The notes beneath the pieces were generated by a model that ran no database searches, was not told the DNA's origin, and saw only the letters and a program-made list of their open reading frames with translations. From Streptomyces sp. A 4/2 (lineage in GTDB: Bacteria > Actinomycetota > Actinomycetes > Streptomycetales > Streptomycetaceae), in NCBI RefSeq assembly GCF_940670765.1, contig NZ_CALNVW010000010.1, positions 389,152-453,151 of the forward strand: a DNA stretch of 64,000 nucleotides, read 5' to 3'. A program made the position numbers and the translations under genes. Shown here piece by piece: positions 24,681 through 31,871 of this stretch (position 1 is the first letter of the stretch; every line of letters starts with the position of its first letter).

Positions 24681-25651
24681 GTCGTGGTCCCTTGCAGGTA
24701 ATCAGCGTGTGCGGCGGCGATGGGTAATCCGGTGTGGTTCTCGACCCACGACCACGTGCCGGCCGGGTTGTTCTCGAAGAACACCCACTCGTCATCGGGG
24801 GTTACGGCGAAGTCGAAGGAGCCGAACACGATCCCGTACGAGGTCATGAAGCGGCGGACGGCCGTCGCGACCTTGTCGGGCACGGTGGTCGTGCCGTACC
24901 GCAAGTTCTCGTAGTCGGTTCGCCAATCGGTGCGTGCCTTCTCGGAGGTGCCGGTGATCGTTCCCGCGAACAGGTTTCCGTCCACGACGACCAGGCGTAC
25001 CTCGTACTGCTTCGGGATGTCCTCCTGGAAGTAGTGCGCGGTCAGCCGAATGCTGTCGTCGAAGCCAACCGGGTCCACTCGGTGGGTGGCCACCATCAGT
25101 TGTCGGCCCTCGCCCGTGTCCAGGCGTCCACCGAGGACTGGCTTGCAGATCAAGGGGCCGTTCGCTGTCTTCGCGAAGGCGCGGGCTTCGCTTGGATCGT
25201 TGGTGATGATGCTGCTTGGTACCCGAAGGCCGGCACGGGTGGCCGCGACGAGCTGCTGCGGCTTGTGCGCGGCGATGCGGTCGTGATGAGGGTTGTTGAT
25301 CCAGCGGACAGGCAGGGCGGACAGCAGGTTCAGCATTGCTGCATCCGCTTGGTTCTGGGCCCAGGTCGCATACGGCTCAGCCACGGTGTCGGCGATGACG
25401 GGGCGTCCGGGCCGCCTGTAGTAGACGGCCCGGACGTCCTCAAGCCGCACCGATCGGTGCTCGTCACTCAGTACGCCTTCCCATCCCGCGTCTGTCGGCC
25501 TATGGCCGGCAGACAGGGTCACGTGCTGGGGGAAGTCGGCCGAGTCGAATCGCATGACAGGTACGTCGCGCTGGTTCAGTTGGTCCACAACCATGTCAGC
25601 CGAGGCGTCCAGCCGTTCAGCGACGACGAGTACAGGTCGGGCGGCCCTCAT
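24677..25651 (-). CDS. tgmB: ATP-grasp peptide maturase (graspetide macrocyclase)
   Basis: A 324-residue ATP-grasp ligase. The N-terminal domain (VLVVAERLDASADMVVDQLN; VYYRRPGRP) and linker (NPHHDRIAAHKPQQLVAATRAGLRVPSSIITND) are typical of RiPP maturases of this class. The ATP-grasp core has the nucleotide lysine in LICKPVLGG (K170) and the metal-binding end FENNPAG near 292-298. It should activate Asp/Glu side chains of the precursor as acyl phosphates and join them to Thr/Ser hydroxyls. Its ATG shares one base with the precursor stop (TGATG). Confidence 0.9.
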   Translation of the reverse strand: MRAARPVLVVAERLDASADMVVDQLNQRDVPVMRFDSADFPQHVTLSAGHRPTDAGWEGVLSDEHRSVRLEDVRAVYYRRPGRPVIADTVAEPYATWAQNQADAAMLNLLSALPVRWINNPHHDRIAAHKPQQLVAATRAGLRVPSSIITNDPSEARAFAKTANGPLICKPVLGGRLDTGEGRQLMVATHRVDPVGFDDSIRLTAHYFQEDIPKQYEVRLVVVDGNLFAGTITGTSEKARTDWRTDYENLRYGTTTVPDKVATAVRRFMTSYGIVFGSFDFAVTPDDEWVFFENNPAGTWSWVENHTGLPIAAAHADYLQGTTT

Positions 25652-25875
25652 CAGGAGGCGGGAGCGAAGTAGGGATCGCTCACGTCATCGCCCTTGCCGT
25701 CCAGGTTGGTATCGGTGGTCGACGCCGCGTGGTCGGCGGTGTGCCAAGGCGTGCCGTCCGCCTGCACGTTGAGCTGGTGCTCCCCGTCCCAGACAACTCC
25801 CTCGATAGATGTGGTGACCAGGCATGGCGGGGCAGCCGCACGGGCGGCGAACGGAATGACTGCTGTGCTGCTCAT
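25651..25875 (-). CDS. tgmA: Graspetide precursor peptide
   Basis: A 74-residue putative RiPP precursor behind a perfect GGAGG site. The leader carries the family hallmarks PFAARAA (8-14) and the D-G-E-H-Q-L-N-V block (30-37) followed by DGTPW. The core (about 52-74) is rich in donors and acceptors: S52, T53, T54, T56 against D55, D59, D63, D64, D67, and ends DPYFAPAS. The T-x-T-x-x-D-G-K-x-D-D pattern matches ATP-grasp target peptides; D59-G60 is the best site for aspartimide formation. Ring connectivity is inferred only. It is the first gene of the operon. Confidence 0.85.
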   Translation of the reverse strand: MSSTAVIPFAARAAAPPCLVTTSIEGVVWDGEHQLNVQADGTPWHTADHAASTTDTNLDGKGDDVSDPYFAPAS

Positions 25876-26016
25876 GAAACCTCCAACGAACTGTGCATGG
25901 ACCTTTCCGGGCAGATGCTCGGAGAGGAGCTTGGGGAAGCGGCTACTTGGCCGCTTCAGGGAGTGCTGCCCTTCCTACGGCCGGGGCGAACGCTCAGGCC
26001 TTCCTGGCCGCTGCTG
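25876..26016 (-). promoter_or_regulatory. Upstream region of the graspetide operon
   Basis: 141 bases between the precursor start and the next gene upstream. It must hold the promoter unless the operon is read from further upstream. A CTTGGGGAAGCGGCTACTTGGCCGCTTCAGGGAG segment (25930-25963) contains a GAAGCGGC/GCCGCTTC inverted repeat, a possible terminator or attenuator hairpin for the gene at 26017. Confidence 0.5.
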
Positions 26017-26367
26017 TCAGTGACTCAAGACGTCGACCGCCAGGGCGATCAGGAGACCGTAGATGGCGAAGTTCATGTAGAGAAGGTGCACCACGGCGGG
26101 GTATTGCTCCCGGACGGCCTTCAATGCCGCCAGGCCGGTCTTCTCATCAGTCTCAGCGCGGAGCCCGAACGCGGAGATCCGCAACGAGGTATGGCAGACA
26201 GGTGTGTCCGCGCTCCCCGGGTCGTCCGCCCACGTGTCACATTCGTCGTAGAGAACGAGCTCGCGCTCCAGACCGACGAAGGTACGGATTCGTTTCAAGG
26301 TCCGAAAGGAGGTCACGGCCTCGATTTCCTTCGCTTGGGTGCGGGGGCTTGGAACCGCTCTGGTCAT
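26017..26367 (-). CDS. Hypothetical protein with C-terminal transmembrane helix
   Basis: A 116-residue protein in the island, not recognised. The N-terminal part is basic (RTQAKEIEAVTSFRTLKRIRTFVGLERELVLYDECDTWADD). A central segment has single cysteines, and a hydrophobic C-terminal helix (VVHLLYMNFAIYGLLIALAVDVL) suggests membrane anchoring. It lies 140 bases upstream of the graspetide precursor on the same strand and could be an accessory or immunity factor; this is only a positional inference. The ribosome site is weak. Confidence 0.45.
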   Translation of the reverse strand: MTRAVPSPRTQAKEIEAVTSFRTLKRIRTFVGLERELVLYDECDTWADDPGSADTPVCHTSLRISAFGLRAETDEKTGLAALKAVREQYPAVVHLLYMNFAIYGLLIALAVDVLSH

Positions 26368-26447
26368 GTGGGTGCGGGAACCCGATGTGTCTTACCCGGC
26401 CGGGTGGCTGGGCTTCCTTCAAGACAGCGTGTGAACAGAGCGGGGCA

Positions 26448-26867
26448 TCAGGCGATCGCGCTGGAAACAGGCGTCGAGTCGCCCAACTCCGCCCCGAAGG
26501 CCGTAGAGGCGGGCCATGCGGAGAGGGAGTAGTAGGCAGACTGGTCGTAAACGGTGAGCGCGTACGGCTGGCCGCTGCCGAGGAGATGCAATGTCGTGTC
26601 CTGCTCACTCGCGTCGGCCACCCACGTCCTCAGCGCCGCCGCAGGGTCGGGGATGCGAAGGGACGCGTCCACCCGGTGCAGCGGAGCGTTGGCGACCCAC
26701 GAGTCGGACGGGTCGGGATCAAGGGCCCGGACCACCCGTTGAGCCTGCTCCCGCATCCATCGAAGGGCAAGACGGCGATTTCTCGCCGGGAAGCAGCCAA
26801 GGATGATCGCCGATGACTGGTCGGTAGGCCCAGCAGCCAACTGGCACCAGTACGAATCACTGTCCAT
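26448..26867 (-). CDS. Hypothetical protein cotranscribed with an anti-sigma-like ATPase
   Basis: A 139-residue soluble protein, beginning MDSDSYWCQLAAGPTDQSSA. It contains ILGCFPARNRRLALRWMREQAQRVVRALDPDPSDSWVANAPLHRVDASLRIPDP and a C-terminal TLHLLGSGQPYALTVYDQSAYYSLSAW. I cannot assign a family; similar proteins sit beside histidine-kinase-like ATPases in Streptomyces islands. Its start lies inside the upstream ATPase gene (11-base overlap), so the two are coupled. An in-frame ATG 30 codons upstream would overlap much more. Confidence 0.55.
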   Translation of the reverse strand: MDSDSYWCQLAAGPTDQSSAIILGCFPARNRRLALRWMREQAQRVVRALDPDPSDSWVANAPLHRVDASLRIPDPAAALRTWVADASEQDTTLHLLGSGQPYALTVYDQSAYYSLSAWPASTAFGAELGDSTPVSSAIA

Positions 26868-27285
26868 CGGGCGGGTCTTCAGCAACGCGGAGTTCAGCCC
26901 AGACAACCTTTCCCCACCGACGAATATCGGCGTCCCAGCGGTGAGCCAGCTCATCAACCAGAAGCAATCCCCTCCCAGTTACAGACTCCAGACGGGATTT
27001 CTGCAACCTCGGGTAGGCAGTTGACCTGTCCGAGACGGACAGAACCACATGTCCCGGGCCGAGCAGGGTGACACCGGCACGGAGGTGGTGAGACCTGCTG
27101 TGCTGCACAGCGTTGCCTACCAACTCTGAAGCGATCAGCTCGCCGTCAGAGACGAGCACGTCCAGGCCCCAGGTGTGTATGGCCATCCGGATCAAGTTGC
27201 GGGCACGGCCAGCAGACTCCGGCACGCAGGGCATGGTCTCGCTGTAGCCGGGGGCACCGATTGCGTTGGGCCTGGTCGCGGTCAT
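26857..27285 (-). CDS. ATP-binding protein, anti-sigma regulatory factor-like HATPase
   Basis: A 142-residue HATPase_c protein of the RsbW/SpoIIAB-like group common in Streptomyces. The N-box is ELIASELVGNAVQHS, followed by VVLSVSDRSTAYPRL and the ATP-lid GRGLLLVDELAHRWD. The ATG at 27285 gives MTATRPNAIG; the longer frame to 27363 lacks a ribosome site. These proteins may act as kinases or anti-sigma factors; no partner anti-anti-sigma gene is present. It is divergent from an XRE regulator, a pairing often seen in streptomycete islands. Confidence 0.8.
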   Translation of the reverse strand: MTATRPNAIGAPGYSETMPCVPESAGRARNLIRMAIHTWGLDVLVSDGELIASELVGNAVQHSRSHHLRAGVTLLGPGHVVLSVSDRSTAYPRLQKSRLESVTGRGLLLVDELAHRWDADIRRWGKVVWAELRVAEDPPDGQ

Positions 27286-27414
27286 GGCACGGTCATCCCT
27301 TCGAGGAAGCGTGAGCGGTCCGCACTGATAGGAGGACAGGGCGCGGCTCGTTCCTGGGAGCAACTACCGGCTGGCGCCGGGTGGTCGCTCTGTCATAGGC
27401 AACGATGGCGCATG

Positions 27415-27455
27415 AGAAACGTTGCTAGCAACTCTTTGGAATTAGAAACGTTGCT
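27415..27455. promoter_or_regulatory. Repeat operators between HATPase and XRE genes
   Basis: AGAAACGTTGCT occurs at 27415-27426 and 27444-27455, 29 bases apart. The first copy runs into the palindrome GTTGCTAGCAAC (27421-27432). The sites lie in the divergent promoter region about 70-110 bases before the XRE start and are candidates for XRE autoregulation. Confidence 0.5.
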
Positions 27456-27524
27456 CAAAGTGGAAGTTGGCATATGTCAGCCACGAGAGCGCGCGATACG
27501 CTGCGGGCCCGAGGGAGGTGGGTC

Positions 27525-28397
27525 ATGGTGGAAGCGCGTCCCAACGTGCACAGGCGAAGGTTTGGTTCGGCGCTGCGATCACTCCGTCACGCGGTCGGCT
27601 ACGGCATGGAGGAGGCCGCGGAACGCCTCGGGTTGTCCGGCAAGCCAGCTCTGAGCAAGATCGAGAATGGCAAGCAACGGGTTTCGGGCCTCGGTTTGAC
27701 CGCGTTCTTCCAGGTCTATGGCGTGGAGTCGGAGGAGACGAGGCAGAGGGTCAAAGCCATGGCCGCCCTTGCGGCTTCGGGAAGACGGACGAACCTGCTG
27801 GACGAGTTCCAAGACGCGATCCAGACCGACGCTTTCGAGGACTACCTACACCTGGAAGGCATGGCGACCGAGGCCGATGTCTTCTTCCTCCAAGTCATTC
27901 CGGGTCTGCTGCAGACCAGGGCGTACGCAACGTCGATCGTGGAGCGGAGCAAGGTGTGGTCCTCGAAGCGAGAGGTTGACCGCTTCGTGGATCTCCGGCT
28001 GGCCCGGCAAGCAGTCCTGTCCCGCGAAGAGCCGCTCAACCTGTGGTGCATTTTGGACGAGGCCGCGCTGCGTCGGGTCGTGGGTGGCCCGAAAGTGATG
28101 CAAGAACAGCTTGCTTGGCTACTGACGGTGACAGAGGAGCGCAAGCATGTGGATGTACAGGTGCTCCCTTTTGATGTAGGTGCTCACGCAGGCGTCGATG
28201 GTTCGTTCCAGCTTCTAAAATTCCAGGTGGGATCGCCGGTTGCCGTGGTTGAGGCCAAGACAACCAGCCTGTACCTGGAGGACGATGTGCCCGTGGACCG
28301 GTATCAATCTGCGTTCGACGACCTCCGGAAACAAGCCCTCGATCCGCAAGCATCCCGTCGCTGCATCCAGAAACTGATCAAGGACTTCGAGACATGA
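27525..28397 (+). CDS. XRE-family regulator with DUF5753 domain
   Basis: A 290-residue protein with an N-terminal helix-turn-helix (FGSALRSLRHAVGYGMEEAAERLGLSGKPALSKIENGKQRVS) and a C-terminal DUF5753 sensor domain starting near LEGMATEADVFFLQVIPGLLQTRAYATSIV, with LWCILDEAALRRVVGG and HVDVQVLPFDVGAHAGVDGSF. The ATG at 27525 is chosen for its GAGGGAGG site; a start at 27474 is open but lacks one. It overlaps the DUF397 gene by 4 bases. Such pairs (WhiJ/AbaA-like) affect development and antibiotic production in Streptomyces. Its target could include the nearby graspetide operon. Confidence 0.88.
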   Translation: MVEARPNVHRRRFGSALRSLRHAVGYGMEEAAERLGLSGKPALSKIENGKQRVSGLGLTAFFQVYGVESEETRQRVKAMAALAASGRRTNLLDEFQDAIQTDAFEDYLHLEGMATEADVFFLQVIPGLLQTRAYATSIVERSKVWSSKREVDRFVDLRLARQAVLSREEPLNLWCILDEAALRRVVGGPKVMQEQLAWLLTVTEERKHVDVQVLPFDVGAHAGVDGSFQLLKFQVGSPVAVVEAKTTSLYLEDDVPVDRYQSAFDDLRKQALDPQASRRCIQKLIKDFET

Positions 28398-28615
28398 AGA
28401 AGCAGGTCGACCTGACCAACGCCGAGTGGGCGAAGAGCGAACTGTCCAGCGGCGGGAACAACTGCCTGGAGGTCGCGTTCGTGGACGGTGTCGTGGCGCT
28501 GCGCGACTCCGTCGACGTGGGCGACCCGGACGCCCAGGTTCTGATCATCTCCCGCCAGGATTACGACTTGTTCACCAGGAGCGTTCGGGCGGGGCAGGCC
28601 AACCTACTGCCTTGA
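28394..28615 (+). CDS. DUF397 domain protein
   Basis: A 73-residue small protein with the family pattern W-x-K-S-x-x-S-x-G-x-N-x-C-L-E-V-A, V-A-L-R-D-S and a distal DYDLFTRSVRAG. DUF397 proteins are partners of XRE/DUF5753 regulators; the 4-base ATGA overlap with the regulator shows coupling. The molecular role, possibly antagonist of the regulator, is inferred from the family. Confidence 0.88.
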   Translation: MKKQVDLTNAEWAKSELSSGGNNCLEVAFVDGVVALRDSVDVGDPDAQVLIISRQDYDLFTRSVRAGQANLLP

Positions 28616-28923
28616 TCACACTCCCGAGACATTGGCCGACGCTCGCCCCCTGAGTGGGGCCCAGGAGTCTGCCAGGGCGACTTCGTTCTCTGTGCCGGCC
28701 GGCACTCCCAGCAGAAGGAAGCGTCGACCAATCGCCTTGACGGTTGGTGAGGTTCAACTCGGGATGTCGTGCTGCTGATCAGGCGGGTCGGATGGCTGGG
28801 CCGGTTTCGGTGGCACAGCCGTCGATCACCTTTTCGGAGTCGCTCGTGGGCGGCCGTCTCCATGCCCCCACGCTCACCGGCCAGGACCAATCGCAGGCCG
28901 GCCCACTGGCTAGGGTCGGAGGC
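28616..28923. other. Intergenic region, no gene recognised
   Basis: About 310 bases between DUF397 and the PPOX gene. Short inverted segments occur, but no coding frame looks real. A GGTTCAACTC string near 28751 resembles a tRNA T-loop but lacks a tRNA around it. The composition returns to high GC here. Confidence 0.4.
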
Positions 28924-29583
28924 ATGACGACACCCCCTGCCGGCAATGCCTTCGACTCGCTCCGCCTCGACGCCGTGTCCGATCAGGAGGCGCTGCGCCG
29001 GGCCTACGGACTCCCCAGCGACGTGTCCGTGCGGAAGCAGATGACCGAACTCACCGAGCAGACGCGGAGGTTGATCGGCTGCTCCTCGCTGGTCCTGGTC
29101 GCCAGCGCGGACGCCGAGGGCAACTGTGACGTTTCCCCGCGCGGTGGTCCCGCCGGGTTCGCCGCCGTCCTGGACGCGCGGACGGTGGCGATACCGGACG
29201 CGACCGGCAACAAGCGTCTGGACACCCTGCAGAACGTCATCGCCACCGGGCGGGCCGGGCTGCTTTTCCTCGTCCCGGGGCGCACCACGACGCTCAGGGT
29301 GAACGGCCGGGCCTGCGTCTCCACCCGACCGGAGCTGCTGTCGCAGCTGACCGCCGTGGGCAAGCCGCCGGCCAGTGCGCTGGTGCTGGGGATCGAGGAG
29401 GTCTACCCGCACTGCCCCAAGTCGCTGCTGCGGAGCGCGGCCTGGAAGCCGGAGCAATGGCTGTCGGCCGACGCCCAGCCGACCTCGGCCGAGGTGACGC
29501 TGGCCCAACTGCGGATGCCGGAGCTGACGATCGCCGACATCGAGCAGGCGGAGGCGGACTCGCTGAAGTACCGGTACGAGTAA
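28924..29583 (+). CDS. FMN-dependent PPOX-type flavoprotein (MSMEG_1061-like)
   Basis: A 219-residue split-barrel flavoprotein of the pyridoxamine 5'-phosphate oxidase superfamily. Typical segments are CSSLVLVASADAEGNCDVSPRGGPAGF, VAIPDATGNKRLDTLQNVIATGRAGLLFLVPGRTTTLRVNGRA and VYPHCPKSLLRSAAW. The substrate is unknown; relatives bind FMN or F420. GGAGG precedes the ATG closely. It is the rightmost gene of the island and has higher GC than the graspetide genes, so it may have a different origin. Confidence 0.85.
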   Translation: MTTPPAGNAFDSLRLDAVSDQEALRRAYGLPSDVSVRKQMTELTEQTRRLIGCSSLVLVASADAEGNCDVSPRGGPAGFAAVLDARTVAIPDATGNKRLDTLQNVIATGRAGLLFLVPGRTTTLRVNGRACVSTRPELLSQLTAVGKPPASALVLGIEEVYPHCPKSLLRSAAWKPEQWLSADAQPTSAEVTLAQLRMPELTIADIEQAEADSLKYRYE

Positions 29584-29612
29584 CGATCGACGGAGCGTCG
29601 GCGGAGGCCGCC

Positions 29613-29642
29613 GTGAAGCTCTCGCTCAGCAGCGTGTGAGGT
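29613..29642. repeat. 30-bp direct repeat, right copy (island boundary)
   Basis: Exact copy of 23478-23507. Read on the minus strand it provides the last five codons and stop of the FAD monooxygenase gene. It lies 29 bases after the PPOX stop. Confidence 0.9.
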
Positions 29643-31089
29643 AGGCCAGGAGTCCGTCCGGGTCCTCGCCCGCCCAGCCGATGTAGCCGTCGGGCCGGAC
29701 GAGGAAGAGGCCCTTGCCGTACGGGGCGTACGCGTCGGTGCGGTGGACATGTATCGACTCGCTGTCCAGCGGGGGCACTTGTGCGTCGGTGCCGACCGCG
29801 AGCAGGGTGAAGTGCGGGCCGCGGAAGGCGTCGAGGAACGTACCCTTGCCCAGGGGGCCGTCCGGTGCCCGGTCGCCCGCTTCCAGGGCGCCCGCGCGGC
29901 CGGTGGACAGGGGGCCGCCGCGGTACCCGATGGCCAGCTGCTGGGTGGCCGCGCCGCGCCGCTGTTCTCCGCGGTGCACCCGGGTGGAGAGCCCCAGCAT
30001 CTCGGCCGCGTTGGGCCGCCGCTCCTGCTCGTACGAGTCGAGCAGGGCCTCGGGGGCGCCGTGGCGCAGTACCCGGCCGAGCTTCCAGCCCAGGTTGTAC
30101 GCGTCCTGGACGCTGGTGTTGAGGCCCTGGCCACCGGCCGGTGAGTGGACGTGGGCGGCGTCCCCGGCCAGGAAGATCCGGCCCTCCCGGAACCGGTCGG
30201 CCAGCGCCGCGCGCGGGCGGAAGTCCGAGGCCCAGAGCACCTCGGTGACCGCGTCGGCGGCGAGATGTGTGCGGGCGGCGACCTCGGTGCGGATGCTGTC
30301 GATGGACAGGTCGGGGCGTTTGCCGGACGGGAACTGCGCGACCAGCTGGAAGGCGTCCGTGCCGGGCAGGGGGCAGAGCGTCAGGAATCCGCCGTCCCCC
30401 GGGAAGACGTGCCAGTTCAGCCGGTCCAGGGCGGGGACGAGGACATCGGCGACCAGAATGGACGAGGGATCGACGGCCTCGCCGGTCATCCCGATGGAGA
30501 GCGCCTTGCGGACCGTACTGCGACCGCCGTCGGCCGCGACCGCGTACGCCGCGCGCACGCTGCCGCCGGTGGAGAGCCCGGCGGTGACCCCGGACGCGTC
30601 CTGGGTGATCGACGTCAGGGCGGTGGAGAAGGAGACCCGTCCGCCCAGTTCCGTCAGGCGGTCGAAGAGGATCTGCTGGGTGCGCCACTGCGGCAGGATG
30701 CGCGGCTGCCCCGCGTACGGGGCGTCCGGGGTCGGTTCCGAGGCGTCGAACATGGAGCGCTCGCCCTGCCGTTCGCCGTCCTTCCACCTCATCAGGAGCG
30801 GTGCGGGTCCGCTCGACGCCAGCACCGCTCCGACCACCCCGAGGTCGTCGAAGACCTCCATCGTGCGGGGCTGGAGGCCCTTGCCCCGGGAGCCGGGGAA
30901 GAGGCCGTCTGCCTTCTCGACCACGACCGTGCGCACCCCGCGCCTGGCCAGATCGGTGGCGAGGGTGAGGCCGGTGGGGCCCGCGCCGACGATCAGTACG
31001 TCCGTCTCCACCCGTGTTTCCGTGCCCGTGCCCGTGCCCGTGCCCGTGCCCGTGCCCGTGCCCGCGTCCTTAACGTTGTTAAGTTGCAT
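29626..31089 (-). CDS. FAD-dependent aromatic monooxygenase (PheA/TfdB family)
   Basis: A 487-residue flavin hydroxylase. The FAD fingerprint DVLIVGAGPTGLTLATDLARRG follows a curious N-terminal tract of seven Gly-Thr pairs. The second FAD motif is RIFLAGDAAHVHSPAGGQGLNTSVQDAYNLGWKL, and the C-terminus is a thioredoxin-like domain (HFTLLAVGTDAQVPPLD...). It should hydroxylate an aromatic or polyketide substrate with NAD(P)H. It is divergent from a TetR gene, and one TetR-type palindrome lies within its first codons. Its last codons form the island's right repeat. Confidence 0.88.
   Translation of the reverse strand: MQLNNVKDAGTGTGTGTGTGTGTETRVETDVLIVGAGPTGLTLATDLARRGVRTVVVEKADGLFPGSRGKGLQPRTMEVFDDLGVVGAVLASSGPAPLLMRWKDGERQGERSMFDASEPTPDAPYAGQPRILPQWRTQQILFDRLTELGGRVSFSTALTSITQDASGVTAGLSTGGSVRAAYAVAADGGRSTVRKALSIGMTGEAVDPSSILVADVLVPALDRLNWHVFPGDGGFLTLCPLPGTDAFQLVAQFPSGKRPDLSIDSIRTEVAARTHLAADAVTEVLWASDFRPRAALADRFREGRIFLAGDAAHVHSPAGGQGLNTSVQDAYNLGWKLGRVLRHGAPEALLDSYEQERRPNAAEMLGLSTRVHRGEQRRGAATQQLAIGYRGGPLSTGRAGALEAGDRAPDGPLGKGTFLDAFRGPHFTLLAVGTDAQVPPLDSESIHVHRTDAYAPYGKGLFLVRPDGYIGWAGEDPDGLLAYLTRC
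31021..31062. repeat. Hexanucleotide microsatellite, seven CGTGCC units
   Basis: Seven perfect tandem copies of CGTGCC within the monooxygenase gene, encoding (Gly-Thr)7 on the minus strand. Each unit is six bases, so copy changes alter length without a frameshift. Confidence 0.95.
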
Positions 31090-31118
31090 GTTTCCGACGA
31101 TGCCCTTAACGCTGTTAA
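31070..31118. promoter_or_regulatory. Two TetR-type operators, TTAAC-N3-GTTAA
   Basis: TTAACGTTGTTAA at 31070-31082 and TTAACGCTGTTAA at 31106-31118 have identical half sites and spacing, 36 bases apart centre to centre. The first covers codons 3-7 of the monooxygenase; the second ends 9 bases before the TetR GTG. Their position fits repression of both divergent genes by the TetR protein. Confidence 0.8.
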
Positions 31119-31127
31119 ATTGTCAAG

Positions 31128-31871
31128 GTGGGAACGACGAAGATCGACCGGGCGCGCGTCGCCACGACCGCGCTGCGGCTGCTGAACGAGGTGGGCCTCG
31201 ACGGGCTGACCCTGCGCGCCATCGCCAAGGAGCTGGACGTCAAGGCGCCCGCCCTCTACTGGCACTTCAAGGACAAGCAGGCGCTGCTCGACGAGATGGC
31301 CACGGTGATGTACCGGCAGATGCTCGCCGAGGACCGGCCACGCGTCTCCGCGCCGGAACGGGAAGGGGCGGAACGGGGCGGGCCGGAACGGGAGGACCGG
31401 GAGCGGGACCGGCCGGAGGCCCCCGGTGACTGGCAGCAGGGGATCCTGGCCTACAACCGGGCCCTGCGCGCCATGCTGCTGCGCCACCGGGACGGCGCCA
31501 GGGTCTACAGCGGCACCCGCCTCACCGGCATCGACCACGCGGACTCGCTGGAAGAGCATCTGCGCATGATGGTCGGCTGCGGTTTCGAGTTGGCGCAGGC
31601 GGTGCGGGCGACCACCACCGCGTACGCGTTCACGCTGGGCTTCGTCACCGAGGAACAGGGTGTCCAGCCCATGCCGGACGAGCGCCGCGCGGGGTACGAC
31701 GTCGAGGAGCGGGCGCGGCGGCTCGCCGACTACCCGCTCGCCGCCGCAGCGGGCCGGGAGATGTTCACCGACTTCGACCGGCGCTTCGAGGAGGGCCTGC
31801 GGCTGGTGGTCGCGGGGATCGAGGCGGTGTACCGGCCGCGGGGTGTCAGCGGGGCGACGCCGGAGCGATGA
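31128..31871 (+). CDS. TetR-family regulator (TetR/TetR_C type)
   Basis: A 247-residue repressor. The N-terminal helix-turn-helix is RVATTALRLLNEVGLDGLTLRAIAKELDVKAPALYWHFKDKQALLDEM, of the classical TetR class with a C-terminal ligand domain (GILAYNRALRAMLLRHRDGARVYSGTRL; FELAQAVRATTTAYAFTLGFVTEEQ). A Glu/Arg/Pro insertion lies at about residues 70-102. The GTG at 31128 is chosen because the domain begins directly. It is divergent from the monooxygenase and has two operators in between, so its inducer may be the monooxygenase substrate. Its 3' end overlaps the convergent acyltransferase by 26 bases. Confidence 0.88.
   Translation: MGTTKIDRARVATTALRLLNEVGLDGLTLRAIAKELDVKAPALYWHFKDKQALLDEMATVMYRQMLAEDRPRVSAPEREGAERGGPEREDRERDRPEAPGDWQQGILAYNRALRAMLLRHRDGARVYSGTRLTGIDHADSLEEHLRMMVGCGFELAQAVRATTTAYAFTLGFVTEEQGVQPMPDERRAGYDVEERARRLADYPLAAAAGREMFTDFDRRFEEGLRLVVAGIEAVYRPRGVSGATPER

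Larger units (their letters stand above)
23508..29612. mobile_element. Accessory island bounded by 30-bp direct repeats (no integrase)
   Basis: About 6.1 kb between two identical 30-bp repeats. It holds a graspetide operon, three small genes on the same strand, an XRE/DUF397 pair and a PPOX flavoprotein. Much of it (about 24.7-28.9 kb) is visibly less GC-rich, with less third-position bias, than the flanks. The repeats coincide with the 3' ends of two convergent genes that would have overlapped tail to tail before insertion. No integrase, transposase or replication gene is present, so the mechanism is unknown. Confidence 0.65.

Noticed and set aside
28735..28775. Possible tRNA fragment at the island edge (GGTTCAACTC)
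   Set aside because: No acceptor, anticodon or CCA-proximal stem could be built around it, and it is 0.85 kb from the repeat that marks the boundary.
31021..31062. Possible CRISPR-like array
   Set aside because: The 6-base units are directly adjacent with no spacers and lie in a coding region; it is a microsatellite.
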